Shown: positions 9,779 through 19,687, numbered from the stretch's first letter. The stretch: DNA of 64,000 nt from Gammaproteobacteria bacterium 39-13 (GCA_001898235.1 MKTN01000038.1:124001-188000); one strand, 5' to 3'. Translations and numbers: made by a program. The notes: generated from the sequence alone by a model not told the origin.

Positions 9779-10669
9779 ATGAAAGTATTAATTTTCGGTG
9801 CTACAGGGATGTTAGGTAGCACATTATTTAGATCTCTATCCAATGATAACACTTTGCAAGTGTATGGAACTGTTCGTTCTCGTGAGTCTCTGCAATATTT
9901 TACGGACGTTCAACAAAAAAGAATAATGGCTGATGTTGTAGCCGAAAACCAAACATCTTTGCTAAAAGCTTACTTAAAAATTCAACCTGACGTTGTCATC
10001 AATTGTATCGGCATTATAAAACAACTTCCCGAAGCCAAGGATCATCTAAAAGCCATCTCTATCAATGCACAACTACCCCATCAACTATCTGAACTTTGCC
10101 AATTAAGCCAAAGTCGATTTTTGCATATCAGCACAGATTGTGTATTTTCAGGCAAAAAAGGAAACTATTCAGAAGATGACTTTGCTGATGCCGATGATGT
10201 ATATGGTCGCTCAAAATTCTTAGGAGAAGTCAGTACATCACATGCTTTGACACTACGTACTTCCATTATTGGCCATGAGCTTGCCAGTAATAGAAGTTTA
10301 ATTGGGTGGTTTTTAGCACAAAAGAATGAGGTAAAAGGTTTTAGTAAAGCCATTTTTTCCGGATTACCTTCAATTGAATTATCAAATATCATTCAAGATA
10401 TACTCCTCAATCATCCAAAACTTTCTGGCTTGTATCATGTTGCCGCTCTTCCCATTAATAAATACGAACTACTTCAATTAGTTGCTCAAACTTATAATAA
10501 ATCCATTAATATTATTAAGGATGATAGCTTCATCATTGATAGATCGTTAAATGCAACACGATTCAATCAAGCCACAGGCTATAAAGCGCCGCCTTGGGCA
10601 GAATTCATTAAACGTATGCATCATTTCCATACAGGTAAACAGAGCATCAAAGAAACCGTAGTTTCTTAA
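9779..10669 (+). CDS. RmlD-like sugar-nucleotide reductase (SDR family)
   Basis: A 296-residue extended short-chain dehydrogenase. The N-terminal Rossmann motif is GATGMLGS (residues 8-15). The catalytic YxxxK is YGRSK, and the HISTDCVFSG segment is typical of RmlD/FnlB-type NDP-4-keto-6-deoxyhexose reductases. It is the first gene of the rightward O-antigen operon and is followed by an FnlC/WbjD-like 2-epimerase. The pair suggests the last steps to a UDP-L-FucNAc-type or related deoxy-amino sugar. The dehydratase needed before them is absent here; the nearest related gene, the pseB-like locus at 19706-20153, is broken. The exact sugar is not determined. Confidence 0.75.
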   Translation: MKVLIFGATGMLGSTLFRSLSNDNTLQVYGTVRSRESLQYFTDVQQKRIMADVVAENQTSLLKAYLKIQPDVVINCIGIIKQLPEAKDHLKAISINAQLPHQLSELCQLSQSRFLHISTDCVFSGKKGNYSEDDFADADDVYGRSKFLGEVSTSHALTLRTSIIGHELASNRSLIGWFLAQKNEVKGFSKAIFSGLPSIELSNIIQDILLNHPKLSGLYHVAALPINKYELLQLVAQTYNKSINIIKDDSFIIDRSLNATRFNQATGYKAPPWAEFIKRMHHFHTGKQSIKETVVS

Positions 10670-10717
10670 ATCTTCTCTGTGGTTGAGGATGTAACTGAAA
10701 CGCATTTAGGATTAAAA

Positions 10718-11842
10718 ATGCAAAAAATCATGACCATTGTCGGCACACGGCCTGAACTCATCAAAATGAGCCGTGTTATTCATGAAATGGATAAATATAC
10801 GCATCACATTCTGGTGCACACAGGACAAAATTCTGATTACGAATTAAATCAAATTCTATTTGAAGATCTAGAAATAAGAAAACCAGATTATTTCCTTAAC
10901 GCTAATTGTAATCATGCCATCAATACTATCGCAAAGATCTTGCAGGAAGCGGATAAAGTCTTAGAAAAGGAAAAACCAGACGCATTATTACTTTATGGCG
11001 ACACTAATTCATGCCTGTCTATTATTGCTGCCAAAAAGCGTCATATACCCATCTTTCACATGGAAGCAGGAAATCGCTGCTTCGATCAACGGGTTCCTGA
11101 AGAGTCCAATAGGAAAATTGTCGACCATCTTAGCGACATCAATATCGTTCTTACCGAACATGCGCGGCGTTATTTAATCGCTGAAGGGATCCCTTCGGAA
11201 AGAATTATTAAATCCGGCTCTCACCTAGAAGAAGTATTAAATTATTATCTACCGAAAATAAATGACTCAGACATTCTTCATCGACTCATGTTGCAATCGA
11301 AGAAATATTTTTTACTTAGCGCACACAGAGAAGAAAATGTCGACGATGAAGAAAATCTTCAAAACTTACTCGAGACTCTTTCTGCCATTGTCAACAGCTA
11401 TGATTTACCCATCATTGTTTCAACTCATCCAAGAACTCGGCAAAGATTAGAAAAACTGGGAAGCAAGATAATCGACGAAAGAATTCAATTCCTTAAGCCT
11501 TTTGGCTTTTTAGATTATGTAAAATTACAAATGAATGCATTTTGTATTCTCTCTGATAGCGGCACCATCACAGAGGAAGCATCATTACTTAACTTGCCAG
11601 CAATTACAATACGCGAAGCCCATGAAAGACCCGAAGGCATGGATGAAGGCACTTTAATTATGAGCACACTTAAAGCAGAGCGCGTATTAAATGCCATTGA
11701 AGTTATCACTAAACTTCAAAAGCAGGGTGACTATCAGTTTAAGACTGTTGCTGACTACCAAGCGGGAGAAGTATCTAAGAAAATTTTAAAGATTGTCTTA
11801 AGTTATATTGACTATGTAAATAGGGTTGTGTGGTCAAAATGA
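10718..11842 (+). CDS. UDP-N-acetylglucosamine 2-epimerase family protein (FnlC/WbjD-like)
   Basis: Belongs to the WecB/FnlC epimerase family, which inverts C2 of UDP-N-acetyl sugars. The sequence opens MQKIMTIVGTRPELIKMSRV and has HTGQNSDYELNQ, FHMEAGNRCFDQRVPEESNRK and LLSAHREENVD; the epimerase signature GTRPE and active-site AHREN-like loop are present. The form resembles FnlC/WbjD/Cap5G rather than plain WecB. I chose the ATG at 10718 because AGGA at 10708-10711 is well placed; a GTG at 10679 would add 13 unconserved residues. The 3' end overlaps the next gene (ATGA at 11839-11842), implying translational coupling. Confidence 0.85.
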   Translation: MQKIMTIVGTRPELIKMSRVIHEMDKYTHHILVHTGQNSDYELNQILFEDLEIRKPDYFLNANCNHAINTIAKILQEADKVLEKEKPDALLLYGDTNSCLSIIAAKKRHIPIFHMEAGNRCFDQRVPEESNRKIVDHLSDINIVLTEHARRYLIAEGIPSERIIKSGSHLEEVLNYYLPKINDSDILHRLMLQSKKYFLLSAHREENVDDEENLQNLLETLSAIVNSYDLPIIVSTHPRTRQRLEKLGSKIIDERIQFLKPFGFLDYVKLQMNAFCILSDSGTITEEASLLNLPAITIREAHERPEGMDEGTLIMSTLKAERVLNAIEVITKLQKQGDYQFKTVADYQAGEVSKKILKIVLSYIDYVNRVVWSK

Positions 11843-12666
11843 ATCCACATGCTTTACCTAAAACATCTCCTTTTGAAATGGCATTAGCAGCGACTCGTCA
11901 TCGACAAACGATTTTTCAGATGGTAAAACGTGAAATTTTGATGCGTTATCGTGGTTCAGTGCTAGGCATAGCATGGTCATTCTTTACACCTTTATTAATG
12001 CTTTGTGTTTATACTTTTTTCTTTTCAGTGGTCTTCAAAGCACGCTGGAATGTAGAAACAGATAATCATGTTGATTATGCTGTTGTACTGTTTGTTGGAC
12101 TTATCCTTTATACCTTATTTTCAGAATGCATTAACCGCGCGCCGCAATTAATTCTAAGCAATACTAATTTTGTCAAAAAAATAATTTTCCCCTTAGAAAT
12201 CTTGCCTTGGATCACTTTAGGCAGCGCACTATTTCATGCAAGTATTAGTTTTGGTATTTTAATCATTGGACAGTTTTTTTTGAGTGGCCAAATTGCTTGG
12301 ACTATCATTTTTTTTCCTCTTATTCTTTTCCCTTTCTTATTGATGATTTTAGGCGCTGTATGGTTTCTGGCTGCGGCTGGCGTATATTTTAGGGATATCA
12401 GTCATACCACAAATATCATCACGTCAGTATTATTATTTGTCTCTCCAGTATTTTATTCAACATCCATGTTGCCAGAAAAAATTCATACACTGACATTATT
12501 GAACCCCTTAACTGTGATTATCACTGAATCAAGAAAAATTTTGCTCTTTGCAGAATTGCCAAATTTTACTGCTCTTTCGGTATATAGCCTATGCAGTTTT
12601 CTTATCGCTTGGAGTGGATTTTATTTCTTCCAGAAAACGCGAAAAGGATTTGCCGATGTCCTCTGA
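11839..12666 (+). CDS. wzm: O-antigen/polysaccharide ABC transporter permease (Wzm-type)
   Basis: An ABC-2 type inner-membrane permease of 275 residues with about six hydrophobic segments. The amphipathic N-terminal segment FQMVKREILMRYRGSVLGIAWSF is typical of Wzm/TagG permeases. The C-terminal PVFYSTSMLPEKIHTLTLLNPLTVI region is also characteristic. The start is taken at 11839, where ATGA overlaps the preceding stop; a GTG at 11830 is also possible. With the following wzt it forms the exporter that moves undecaprenyl-linked O-polysaccharide to the periplasm. Confidence 0.9.
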   Translation: MNPHALPKTSPFEMALAATRHRQTIFQMVKREILMRYRGSVLGIAWSFFTPLLMLCVYTFFFSVVFKARWNVETDNHVDYAVVLFVGLILYTLFSECINRAPQLILSNTNFVKKIIFPLEILPWITLGSALFHASISFGILIIGQFFLSGQIAWTIIFFPLILFPFLLMILGAVWFLAAAGVYFRDISHTTNIITSVLLFVSPVFYSTSMLPEKIHTLTLLNPLTVIITESRKILLFAELPNFTALSVYSLCSFLIAWSGFYFFQKTRKGFADVL

Positions 12667-14077
12667 CGATATTGTTATTCGTGTTGAAGATCTTGGCAAA
12701 TGCTATCAAATTTATAAGCAGCCTCAAGATCGACTTAAACAATTTATCATGCCAACTTTTAATCGTTTGGTGGGAAGGCAAAAAACCTACTATCAATCAT
12801 TTTGGGCGCTACAAAATATTTCCTTTGAGGTAAGACGCGGGCAAAGCATTGGTATTCTTGGCCAAAATGGTAGTGGCAAAAGCACCCTTCTTCAAATTAT
12901 TACCGGTATATTAGCACCTACTTATGGCACGGTAGAGGTGCATGGTCGCATAGGCGCGCTCATTGAGCTAGGTTCAGGTTTTAATCCAGAATTCACTGGT
13001 AGAGAAAATGTTTATCTTAATGGTGCTTTATTGGGATTATCCAGACAAGAGATAGAACAAAAATTTGATCAAATCGCCTCATTTGCCGATATTGGTCAAC
13101 ATCTTGAGCACGCTGTAAAAACCTATTCTAGCGGCATGATGTTAAGATTAGCATTTGCGGTACAAATGGCAATAGAGCCTGAAATATTAATTATTGATGA
13201 AGCCTTGGCGGTGGGCGATGCTAAATTTCAGTTGAAATGTTTTAGAAGATTGGCTGATCTTAAAGAAAATGGAACCACTATTCTTTTGGTATCGCATGCG
13301 ATAGAAACAGTTAAATCGTTCTGCGATATTGGTCTTGTTCTCGAAGGTAGCAAGCTTATTTTCAAAGGAGATGCGAAAAGAGCAGCAACAAAATATTTTA
13401 GCATTCTCTTTTCAGAGCAAAACCAACAAACGCCCGAACGTGAACAAGCAAAAAAATATGAAGATACACAAGAAAACAAAACATCGCTGTTTGAACATAC
13501 TTTTCTAAAAACTAAAAAAGCTTCTACTGTATATGTGATGCATGTTAAGCAACGCGACATGAACTGTCATACCTTTGGTGTTGGTGGGGCACAATTAAAT
13601 TATTTAGAAATACACGGATTAAATCAAGGTAATACATTAATTAGCGGACAAGAAATACGAGTTATTTGTCAATTCTCATGGGAAATTGATAAATTACAAC
13701 AATTAATTGAGAAGGGCATTAAAGAAAAAAATATAACCTTGGGCATTTCACTGGCAGACAAAAAGGGAAATTATATTTTTGGCTGCAATGGATTTGATAC
13801 AGGGCTAGAAATAGATTATCAAAACAATAGCAACTGCACAGTTGAATTTATCTTGAAAATACCTCAATTAATTGAGGGTGATTATTTTATTACAATCGCG
13901 ATCGCATTTGGTAATCTATCAAATCACGTACAATTAAAATGGTATGATTGCTTTATTCAGATGAAAATTGTAAAAGCTGAAAAAAATGTTTTTGGTCTTA
14001 TCGCTCTTGATTACGAAATGAACATATTAAATTACAACGGAATAATGAATGAACAAACTACAACAACTAATATATAA
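12656..14077 (+). CDS. wzt: O-antigen ABC transporter ATP-binding protein with Wzt C-terminal domain
   Basis: A 473-residue ATPase. Walker A is GQNGSGKST near residue 69-77, the ABC signature is YSSGM (about 158), Walker B is ILIIDEALAVGD and the H-loop is LVSHA. After the ATPase domain (about 1-250) comes a charged linker and a beta-rich C-terminal domain (about 300-455). In the O9a-type exporters that domain binds the terminal modification of the finished chain. The start at 12656 (MSSDDIVIRVEDL) is preceded by AAAAGGAT and overlaps the wzm stop by 11 bases; an upstream in-frame start at 12548 would lie deep inside wzm. The C-terminal domain links export to chain capping by the next gene. 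Confidence 0.9.
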   Translation: MSSDDIVIRVEDLGKCYQIYKQPQDRLKQFIMPTFNRLVGRQKTYYQSFWALQNISFEVRRGQSIGILGQNGSGKSTLLQIITGILAPTYGTVEVHGRIGALIELGSGFNPEFTGRENVYLNGALLGLSRQEIEQKFDQIASFADIGQHLEHAVKTYSSGMMLRLAFAVQMAIEPEILIIDEALAVGDAKFQLKCFRRLADLKENGTTILLVSHAIETVKSFCDIGLVLEGSKLIFKGDAKRAATKYFSILFSEQNQQTPEREQAKKYEDTQENKTSLFEHTFLKTKKASTVYVMHVKQRDMNCHTFGVGGAQLNYLEIHGLNQGNTLISGQEIRVICQFSWEIDKLQQLIEKGIKEKNITLGISLADKKGNYIFGCNGFDTGLEIDYQNNSNCTVEFILKIPQLIEGDYFITIAIAFGNLSNHVQLKWYDCFIQMKIVKAEKNVFGLIALDYEMNILNYNGIMNEQTTTTNI

Positions 14078-15641
14078 TGAAGGTGAACGTTTAATACCCT
14101 ATATATCTCATGATGAAGCAGAACTCATTCGACATCGAAGCTCTTACGTATTTTTTCACAATATAATTACTTCAGATCTGGAGATAAATGGAATTAAGGA
14201 AATGTTATCGATTGTAGATTTAGGTTTTGGTTGTGGCTACGGCTGTTCAATACTGGCAAATCTACCAAACAGTCAAATAACAGGTGTTGATATCAGTCCA
14301 GAATGTGAAATATTTGCTAATCAATATTACTCTTGCAAAAACGTCAATTATGTAATCGATGATTTAGCAAATTTTATCCCATCAATGACAAGCTATGATT
14401 ATGTTGTTTCCCGAGGTGTTTTAGAACACATTTCTGAAGGTTTAAGCTACATATCAAAAATAAAATTTAATCGCCGTGTAATGATAGATGTACCCTATAA
14501 TGAGTTGCCAGGAAATGAGCATCACGTATTAGTTGGTATCACTGAAAAATGCTTTGCTGAATTTGAAAATTGTGAAATTTTTTATGAAGATTTAGAAGGC
14601 TGCATATACTCAGCCAATCAAAAACCTCAAAAGCCGAATATGATCATGATAGTCATAAGTGATCCTTCCTTACCAAAAGTTGCATCCATACTTAATTTTC
14701 CTATCCCTGCTGTTTATGATAAGCAACTAGAGATCCTTGGTAACAAACAATTAAGAGAGCATTACTATCAAACTCCTATCAAATTATTAACTTCTATAGA
14801 AAAATTGATAAGAGAAACCGATGTAGTATTAGACATCGGATGTGGCATTAAACCGATGAATTATTTCAATCCGAAATTGCACATTATGGCAGATCCTTGT
14901 AAAGAGTATATTAATATTTTAACATTCCAACATGCGGGAGATAAAAGTAAACTTATCCTTCTTCAGAATGCTCTAAGCATTCTGAAAGAAATGGCAGACA
15001 ATTCAATAGATAGTATTTTTCTACTTGACGTCATAGAGCATATTGATAAAGAAGAAGGTTTCAAGATAATTGCTGAATGTGAAAGAGTTGCACGTGAGCA
15101 AATTATCATTTTTACACCTTTAGGATTTATGCCTCAACATATTGATAAAGATGGAATTGATGCGTGGGGATTAAATGGAGGTACGTTTCAGCAACATATA
15201 TCAGGTTGGACCCCAGCTGATTTTGATTCCGCTTGGTCAATGCATATTTGCAAAGAATTTCATCATGCGGACGCTAATGGAAATGCGCTCCCTACCCCAT
15301 TTGGCGCATTTTTTGCCATCAGAAATTTCGAACAGAAATCAATTATAAAACCAAAAAAAATATCAGATCTTCGCATTCCATTCTTTTCAGCGTATGAGAC
15401 GCATAAATACTATCATGAAAATCTTTCGTTAAGAACTCATCATCAGAGTTTGCAAGCAGAAATCCAGCAATTACAATTCAACATATGCCAATTGCGTCTA
15501 CGTGGAAATGAATATGAAAAATTAGCTCAAAACTTACAAACTGCTTATACTGATTTACTTAACACACGAAGCTTACGTTTGATTAGGTTTATTAAGAAAT
15601 GTCTAGGTTTGCAACGCAGAAATCAGGAGATGGCGCTTTAA
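14049..15641 (+). CDS. Double SAM-methyltransferase protein with C-terminal coiled coil
   Basis: A 530-residue protein with two class I SAM-dependent methyltransferase folds. The first has motif I VDLGFGCGYG (about 56-65); the second has VVLDIGCG (about 259-266) and LLDVIEHIDKEEG. A predicted coiled coil (HHQSLQAEIQQLQ... to about 510) and a basic tail RSLRLIRFIKKCLGL follow. It starts inside the end of wzt (28-base overlap). In O9a-type systems WbdD combines a capping methyltransferase with a coiled-coil ruler, and Wzt recognises the cap. By analogy this protein may terminate or measure the O-chain; no WbdD-type kinase domain is seen. The capping role is an inference. Confidence 0.7.
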   Translation: MNKLQQLIYNEGERLIPYISHDEAELIRHRSSYVFFHNIITSDLEINGIKEMLSIVDLGFGCGYGCSILANLPNSQITGVDISPECEIFANQYYSCKNVNYVIDDLANFIPSMTSYDYVVSRGVLEHISEGLSYISKIKFNRRVMIDVPYNELPGNEHHVLVGITEKCFAEFENCEIFYEDLEGCIYSANQKPQKPNMIMIVISDPSLPKVASILNFPIPAVYDKQLEILGNKQLREHYYQTPIKLLTSIEKLIRETDVVLDIGCGIKPMNYFNPKLHIMADPCKEYINILTFQHAGDKSKLILLQNALSILKEMADNSIDSIFLLDVIEHIDKEEGFKIIAECERVAREQIIIFTPLGFMPQHIDKDGIDAWGLNGGTFQQHISGWTPADFDSAWSMHICKEFHHADANGNALPTPFGAFFAIRNFEQKSIIKPKKISDLRIPFFSAYETHKYYHENLSLRTHHQSLQAEIQQLQFNICQLRLRGNEYEKLAQNLQTAYTDLLNTRSLRLIRFIKKCLGLQRRNQEMAL

Positions 15642-18307
15642 TGCAACCGAAGTCTAGCAGCTCCCCTAAGGTTAGTATCATTCTAGCCACATATAATCGA
15701 GAAAAATTTCTGCGTGAAGCAGTCATCAGCGTTCTCGAGCAAACCTATCAAGACTTTGAATTAATTATCATTGATGATGGCTCTACAGATAATACACGTA
15801 GCCTCATCACTGAATTTTCCGACCCCAGAATACAATACAAATATCAAGTTAATAAAGGTAGATCAAACGCACGCAACGTTGGTCTTCAGATTGCGCGAGG
15901 ACATTATATTACTTTTCTTGATTCAGATGATCTTTATCTACCTCAGAAATTGGCATTACAGATTGAATTTTTAGACAACAATCTACAGGTAGGGATGGTT
16001 TACACCTCAGCTTATTGCATCAATGAAAGCGGAAATATTTTAAGTCATAAATATAAAGCTACATGCTCTGGGTCAATTTACAAAAAAATTGCATTTTTTG
16101 TTCCGGTGACCATTACGCTTCCAACTGTTATGACAAGGCGAGAAATTTTTCTAAAAACAGGATTTTTTGATGAAAATATGAGCAGATTCGAAGACACGGA
16201 TATGTGGCGTCGAATTTCAAAAATAACACATGTTAGTGCAATGAGCGAATATACATGCAAACTCAGGACACATAGCGAAAACCATATACTCTCTCAAAAT
16301 CCACAACAAATAGTAGACGCCATCCATTATTACGCAAAAAAAATTATGCAAGAAGATAGGAATATGAGCATCATTGCACTAAAGCGAGGATTGGGTGGTC
16401 TTTATCATCATTATGGTCATACAATGATGTATATTCCTGGATGGAAATCCTTTGCTGTTGAATTATTAGAAAGCGCTTATAATTACTGGCCTTTATATAG
16501 ATATCCCAAGATTAGTTACAAAGCTATTTTCAATTATATTAAAAAGAAATTCACAAAAATAGAAAATAACATTGAAATAGCGCAGGCATATATTCCTAAA
16601 GGAAATAAACTAGATAAAACAAAAGATTTTTTACCTAAAGTTTCCATTATTATTCCTGTATATAACGGAGAAAATTATTTAAGAGAAGCCATTAACAGTG
16701 CGTTAGATCAAACCTACCCAAATATTGAGATCATCGTGATAAACGATGGCTCAAGGGATGATGGAGCAACAGAAAGAATTGCTCTCTCATTTGGTGATAA
16801 AATTCGATATTTTAATAAACCAAACGGAGGTGTCGCTTCAGCTTTAAATCTCGGGATATCACATATGACAGGTGACTACTTCTCGTGGTTAAGTCATGAT
16901 GATTTATATGTAAGTGAAAAAATTGGATATCAAATTAAAGCTTTATCTGAAATTGATAGCGACAGAGTCGTCCTTTATAGCAATTATTCAATTTTTACCA
17001 CCGATCCCGATAAAGACACCGCGTGTTACATGAAAGGAGTATCACCAGAAAAATTTCGCTATTGGATTACTTTTGAAAATTGCCTGCATGGTTGTACATT
17101 GCTTATCCCTAAAGCTGCATTTGCTGAATGTGGCCTATTTAATGAAAATTTGCTTACTACACAGGACTATGACTTGTGGTTTAGAATTGCTGAAAAATAT
17201 CAATTTATTCACCTCCCCGCTCATTTAGTAAAATCACGAAGCCATCAAGAACAAGGCTCAATCACAATGAAGGAGACAGCCTTAAAAGAATGCAATACGC
17301 TTTTATCAAAATTTGCAAAACAGCTTAATGCAATAGAAATACAACAAGCAGCACATTGTTCGACCGGGCTTAGTTATGCTCAATTGGCCTCAAGCATGTG
17401 GTATAGAGGGTTCTTTTCTGCTGGTAGAACCTCAGCGGTTTTGTCTCTAAAACACTGCTTGAATGCCCCACTTAAGGAAGTTATCTTATTGCAATGTATC
17501 CTTGCAAAGGGAGTACTTCTGCACTACTTCGCAAAACCAACCAGAAAAATTCTTCCTCCTCGTTTAAGGATTATTGTTAGAAATTCACTAAAATCTATCA
17601 CAGATACGGTAAAATCTGCATTGATCCATACATCGATCACTGGAACGAATCAGAATGTTCAACCATCATCAATTGACTTGTTAGTAAATAAGAGTCTTTC
17701 AGAGAAATTTTCTACTGTTTATGAAAAAAATCTTTTTGGCGGCAGAATATCTCGCTCAGGAGAAGGATCTGATCTCGCTCAAACGGCTGTCATTCGAAAA
17801 GAAATTCCCAATCTTTTAAAAGAGTTAAAAATTAGCTCAATGCTTGATGCACCTTGTGGAGATTGGTTTTGGATGAAACATGTCAATCTTGACATTGAGC
17901 ATTACATAGGTGTTGATATTGTTAAAGAAATGATAAACAGTCATCAAAAAAAATATGCTAATGATCATACTCATTTTAAATGCATAAATTTGGTTGAAGA
18001 AAAACTTCCTAAAGTTGATCTTATCTTTTCAAGAGATTGTTTTGTACACTTATCTAACAAGGATGTACTTAATATCATTGAAAATTTCAAAGCCTCTGGC
18101 GCAACCTATTTATTAACCACTACCTTTGTCGCTCGCACTCAAAATGAAGATTTAGGAGAAGGCTTCTGGCGTGCTTTGAACATGCAACTTGCACCATTTA
18201 ATTTTCCGACACCACTAAAACTTATTAATGAAGAATGTACCGAAGAGAATAATATGTACACTGATAAATCTTTAGGATTATGGCGACTTGCAGATCTGTT
18301 AGAATAG
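15641..18307 (+). CDS. Three-domain protein: two GT2 glycosyltransferases plus a methyltransferase
   Basis: An 888-residue fusion. The first GT-A domain begins KVSIILATYN (residues 10-19) and has the metal-binding D94-S-D-D. The second begins KVSIIIPVYN near 333, with NDGS and WLSHDDLY. The C-terminal region (about 720-888) is a class I methyltransferase with LDAPCGDWFW near 735 and GVDIVKEM. AGGAGA (15625-15630) fixes the start at 15641, where ATG overlaps the previous stop (TAATG); an ATG at 15599 lacks this support. It probably adds two residues of the O-antigen and methylates one. Substrates cannot be read from the sequence. Confidence 0.85.
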   Translation: MQPKSSSSPKVSIILATYNREKFLREAVISVLEQTYQDFELIIIDDGSTDNTRSLITEFSDPRIQYKYQVNKGRSNARNVGLQIARGHYITFLDSDDLYLPQKLALQIEFLDNNLQVGMVYTSAYCINESGNILSHKYKATCSGSIYKKIAFFVPVTITLPTVMTRREIFLKTGFFDENMSRFEDTDMWRRISKITHVSAMSEYTCKLRTHSENHILSQNPQQIVDAIHYYAKKIMQEDRNMSIIALKRGLGGLYHHYGHTMMYIPGWKSFAVELLESAYNYWPLYRYPKISYKAIFNYIKKKFTKIENNIEIAQAYIPKGNKLDKTKDFLPKVSIIIPVYNGENYLREAINSALDQTYPNIEIIVINDGSRDDGATERIALSFGDKIRYFNKPNGGVASALNLGISHMTGDYFSWLSHDDLYVSEKIGYQIKALSEIDSDRVVLYSNYSIFTTDPDKDTACYMKGVSPEKFRYWITFENCLHGCTLLIPKAAFAECGLFNENLLTTQDYDLWFRIAEKYQFIHLPAHLVKSRSHQEQGSITMKETALKECNTLLSKFAKQLNAIEIQQAAHCSTGLSYAQLASSMWYRGFFSAGRTSAVLSLKHCLNAPLKEVILLQCILAKGVLLHYFAKPTRKILPPRLRIIVRNSLKSITDTVKSALIHTSITGTNQNVQPSSIDLLVNKSLSEKFSTVYEKNLFGGRISRSGEGSDLAQTAVIRKEIPNLLKELKISSMLDAPCGDWFWMKHVNLDIEHYIGVDIVKEMINSHQKKYANDHTHFKCINLVEEKLPKVDLIFSRDCFVHLSNKDVLNIIENFKASGATYLLTTTFVARTQNEDLGEGFWRALNMQLAPFNFPTPLKLINEECTEENNMYTDKSLGLWRLADLLE

Positions 18308-18352
18308 ATAGAAAGCAATTTTGCTATAGATAATTTTAAATCTGCAAAAAAA

Positions 18353-19687
18353 TTAATTTTTCAATTTTTGGATACAGGGGATAAAGATAGCCGCCATCAA
18401 GCAATAAAAATGAAACTCACTCACATCTTTAAGCCATGAGTTAAATAAGCAGCCAATAAAAAATGAAAGGAATATGCTTTGCGCCAAGATTAGATTTGAA
18501 CCTTTTAATTGTTGGACCAGTTTCCATTGGCTGTAAAATAACCAACCCAACGCAACAACACCAATCATGCCATGCTCAACCGCCATCTTTAAATATTGGT
18601 TATGGGGGTTATCTGCTAATTTTTCTACTTGGCCGGCATAATAGATGGCGTAAGAATGTTTATAACTGCCTGTTCCAAACCCTATGATCGGATGCTCAAA
18701 AAATAGTTTTAGGCTGTTTGTTGCCCATTCTAAACGTGTGCCTATAGAAGAAACTGCTTTGCCTTGCAAATAAAGTTCAAATTCTTGATAAAACTCATTC
18801 ATGCGCATCGAAAAGATGTCGGAATATTGATAGGCACACAGCATCACAAGGGATAATAGTAAATAGGTTATTAATATGCCTTTAAATCTATATCGATGCC
18901 AGGCTACCACTGAAAAACAGATATATAGAATTACAAACCCTATTCTGCCCGTATTCAGAAAAATAAGATGATAGAGCATTAATCCCATCAACAGTATCAA
19001 CAACTCTTTAGATAACTTCTCCTCAAGAAACCACATATAAGCAAAAAATATTGAGATAGCCATAAAATAACTGATTATAATGTGATCTTTAAACACATCA
19101 TTGCCATAAGTTCTGGCCCCAATCGGGATCCCTGCATAGACTTTCAAAAAAGCACAAATGACTGTTACTATCAAAGCAGATCCAAAGGCATACATCACCA
19201 GATCTTTATACTTACTTTGTTCCTCTTGAAGATAATAAGCCAACACTGGGATCAAACTTAAACGCAACCCATGATAAAACCCCGCAAGCGTCGCTTTTTC
19301 GCTCCCCATTGAGTAGAGAGTCCCTAAAGAACTCACAAGCATAAAAAAAACAATGGGCTTTATGAGAGGATAGGAGAAGTAAAATTGCCATCTATCATGA
19401 GCATTTTTGTCTATGAGCCAAACCAGCACAATGGCATAAGTAAGAATGAGCGTCATCGCTGTTGAGAGTGGAATGAAAAAGGCAAGCAATACAATCATGC
19501 CGCGAGCAAGCATGGGAAGCGAAATATTTTGCTTAGATATACCCTTCCTAGATGAATTTTCGACGTTATTGCCTTCACCCTCTTCGCAATCCTCATGTAT
19601 TTCGTATACGCTCCGTTTGCTCAGAGGTTCGGCGCCTAGCCGAAAAATCATCCGGTTTGGGTATACTGTCGCGGATAATAATGCCAT
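18353..19687 (-). CDS. waaL: O-antigen ligase family membrane protein (WaaL/Wzy_C); N-terminus uncertain
   Basis: A polytopic membrane protein of the O-antigen ligase/polymerase family, with about ten hydrophobic segments from residue 60 on. The periplasmic loop of the Wzy_C domain is visible, with FFEHPIIGFGTGSYKHSY and DNPHNQYLKMAVEHGMIGV, the H-N-x-Y-L region typical of ligases. It would transfer the exported O-chain to lipid A-core. The first 40 or so codons are translated from a copy of the dispersed TAGTC element (19571-19651), so this N-terminus is suspect. An ATG at 19513 (MLARGMIVLLAFF) would give 386 residues, but no good ribosome site marks it. It is convergent with the O-antigen operon. 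Confidence 0.8.
   Translation of the reverse strand: MALLSATVYPNRMIFRLGAEPLSKRSVYEIHEDCEEGEGNNVENSSRKGISKQNISLPMLARGMIVLLAFFIPLSTAMTLILTYAIVLVWLIDKNAHDRWQFYFSYPLIKPIVFFMLVSSLGTLYSMGSEKATLAGFYHGLRLSLIPVLAYYLQEEQSKYKDLVMYAFGSALIVTVICAFLKVYAGIPIGARTYGNDVFKDHIIISYFMAISIFFAYMWFLEEKLSKELLILLMGLMLYHLIFLNTGRIGFVILYICFSVVAWHRYRFKGILITYLLLSLVMLCAYQYSDIFSMRMNEFYQEFELYLQGKAVSSIGTRLEWATNSLKLFFEHPIIGFGTGSYKHSYAIYYAGQVEKLADNPHNQYLKMAVEHGMIGVVALGWLFYSQWKLVQQLKGSNLILAQSIFLSFFIGCLFNSWLKDVSEFHFYCLMAAIFIPCIQKLKN
19571..19651 (-). repeat. Diverged copy of the dispersed TAGTC element
   Basis: Shares the core read on the minus strand as ATGAGGATTGCGAAG, with CGGAG and the GCGCCGA block near GCCTAGCCGAAAA, with the copies at 20246 and 21256. 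The ends are less clear than in other copies. It is translated as the N-terminal 40 residues of the ligase reading frame. Confidence 0.6.

Noticed and set aside
12548-12655. Upstream extension of wzt inside wzm
   Set aside because: The added residues do not resemble an ABC protein N-terminus. The ATG at 12656 has a ribosome site and the usual short overlap.
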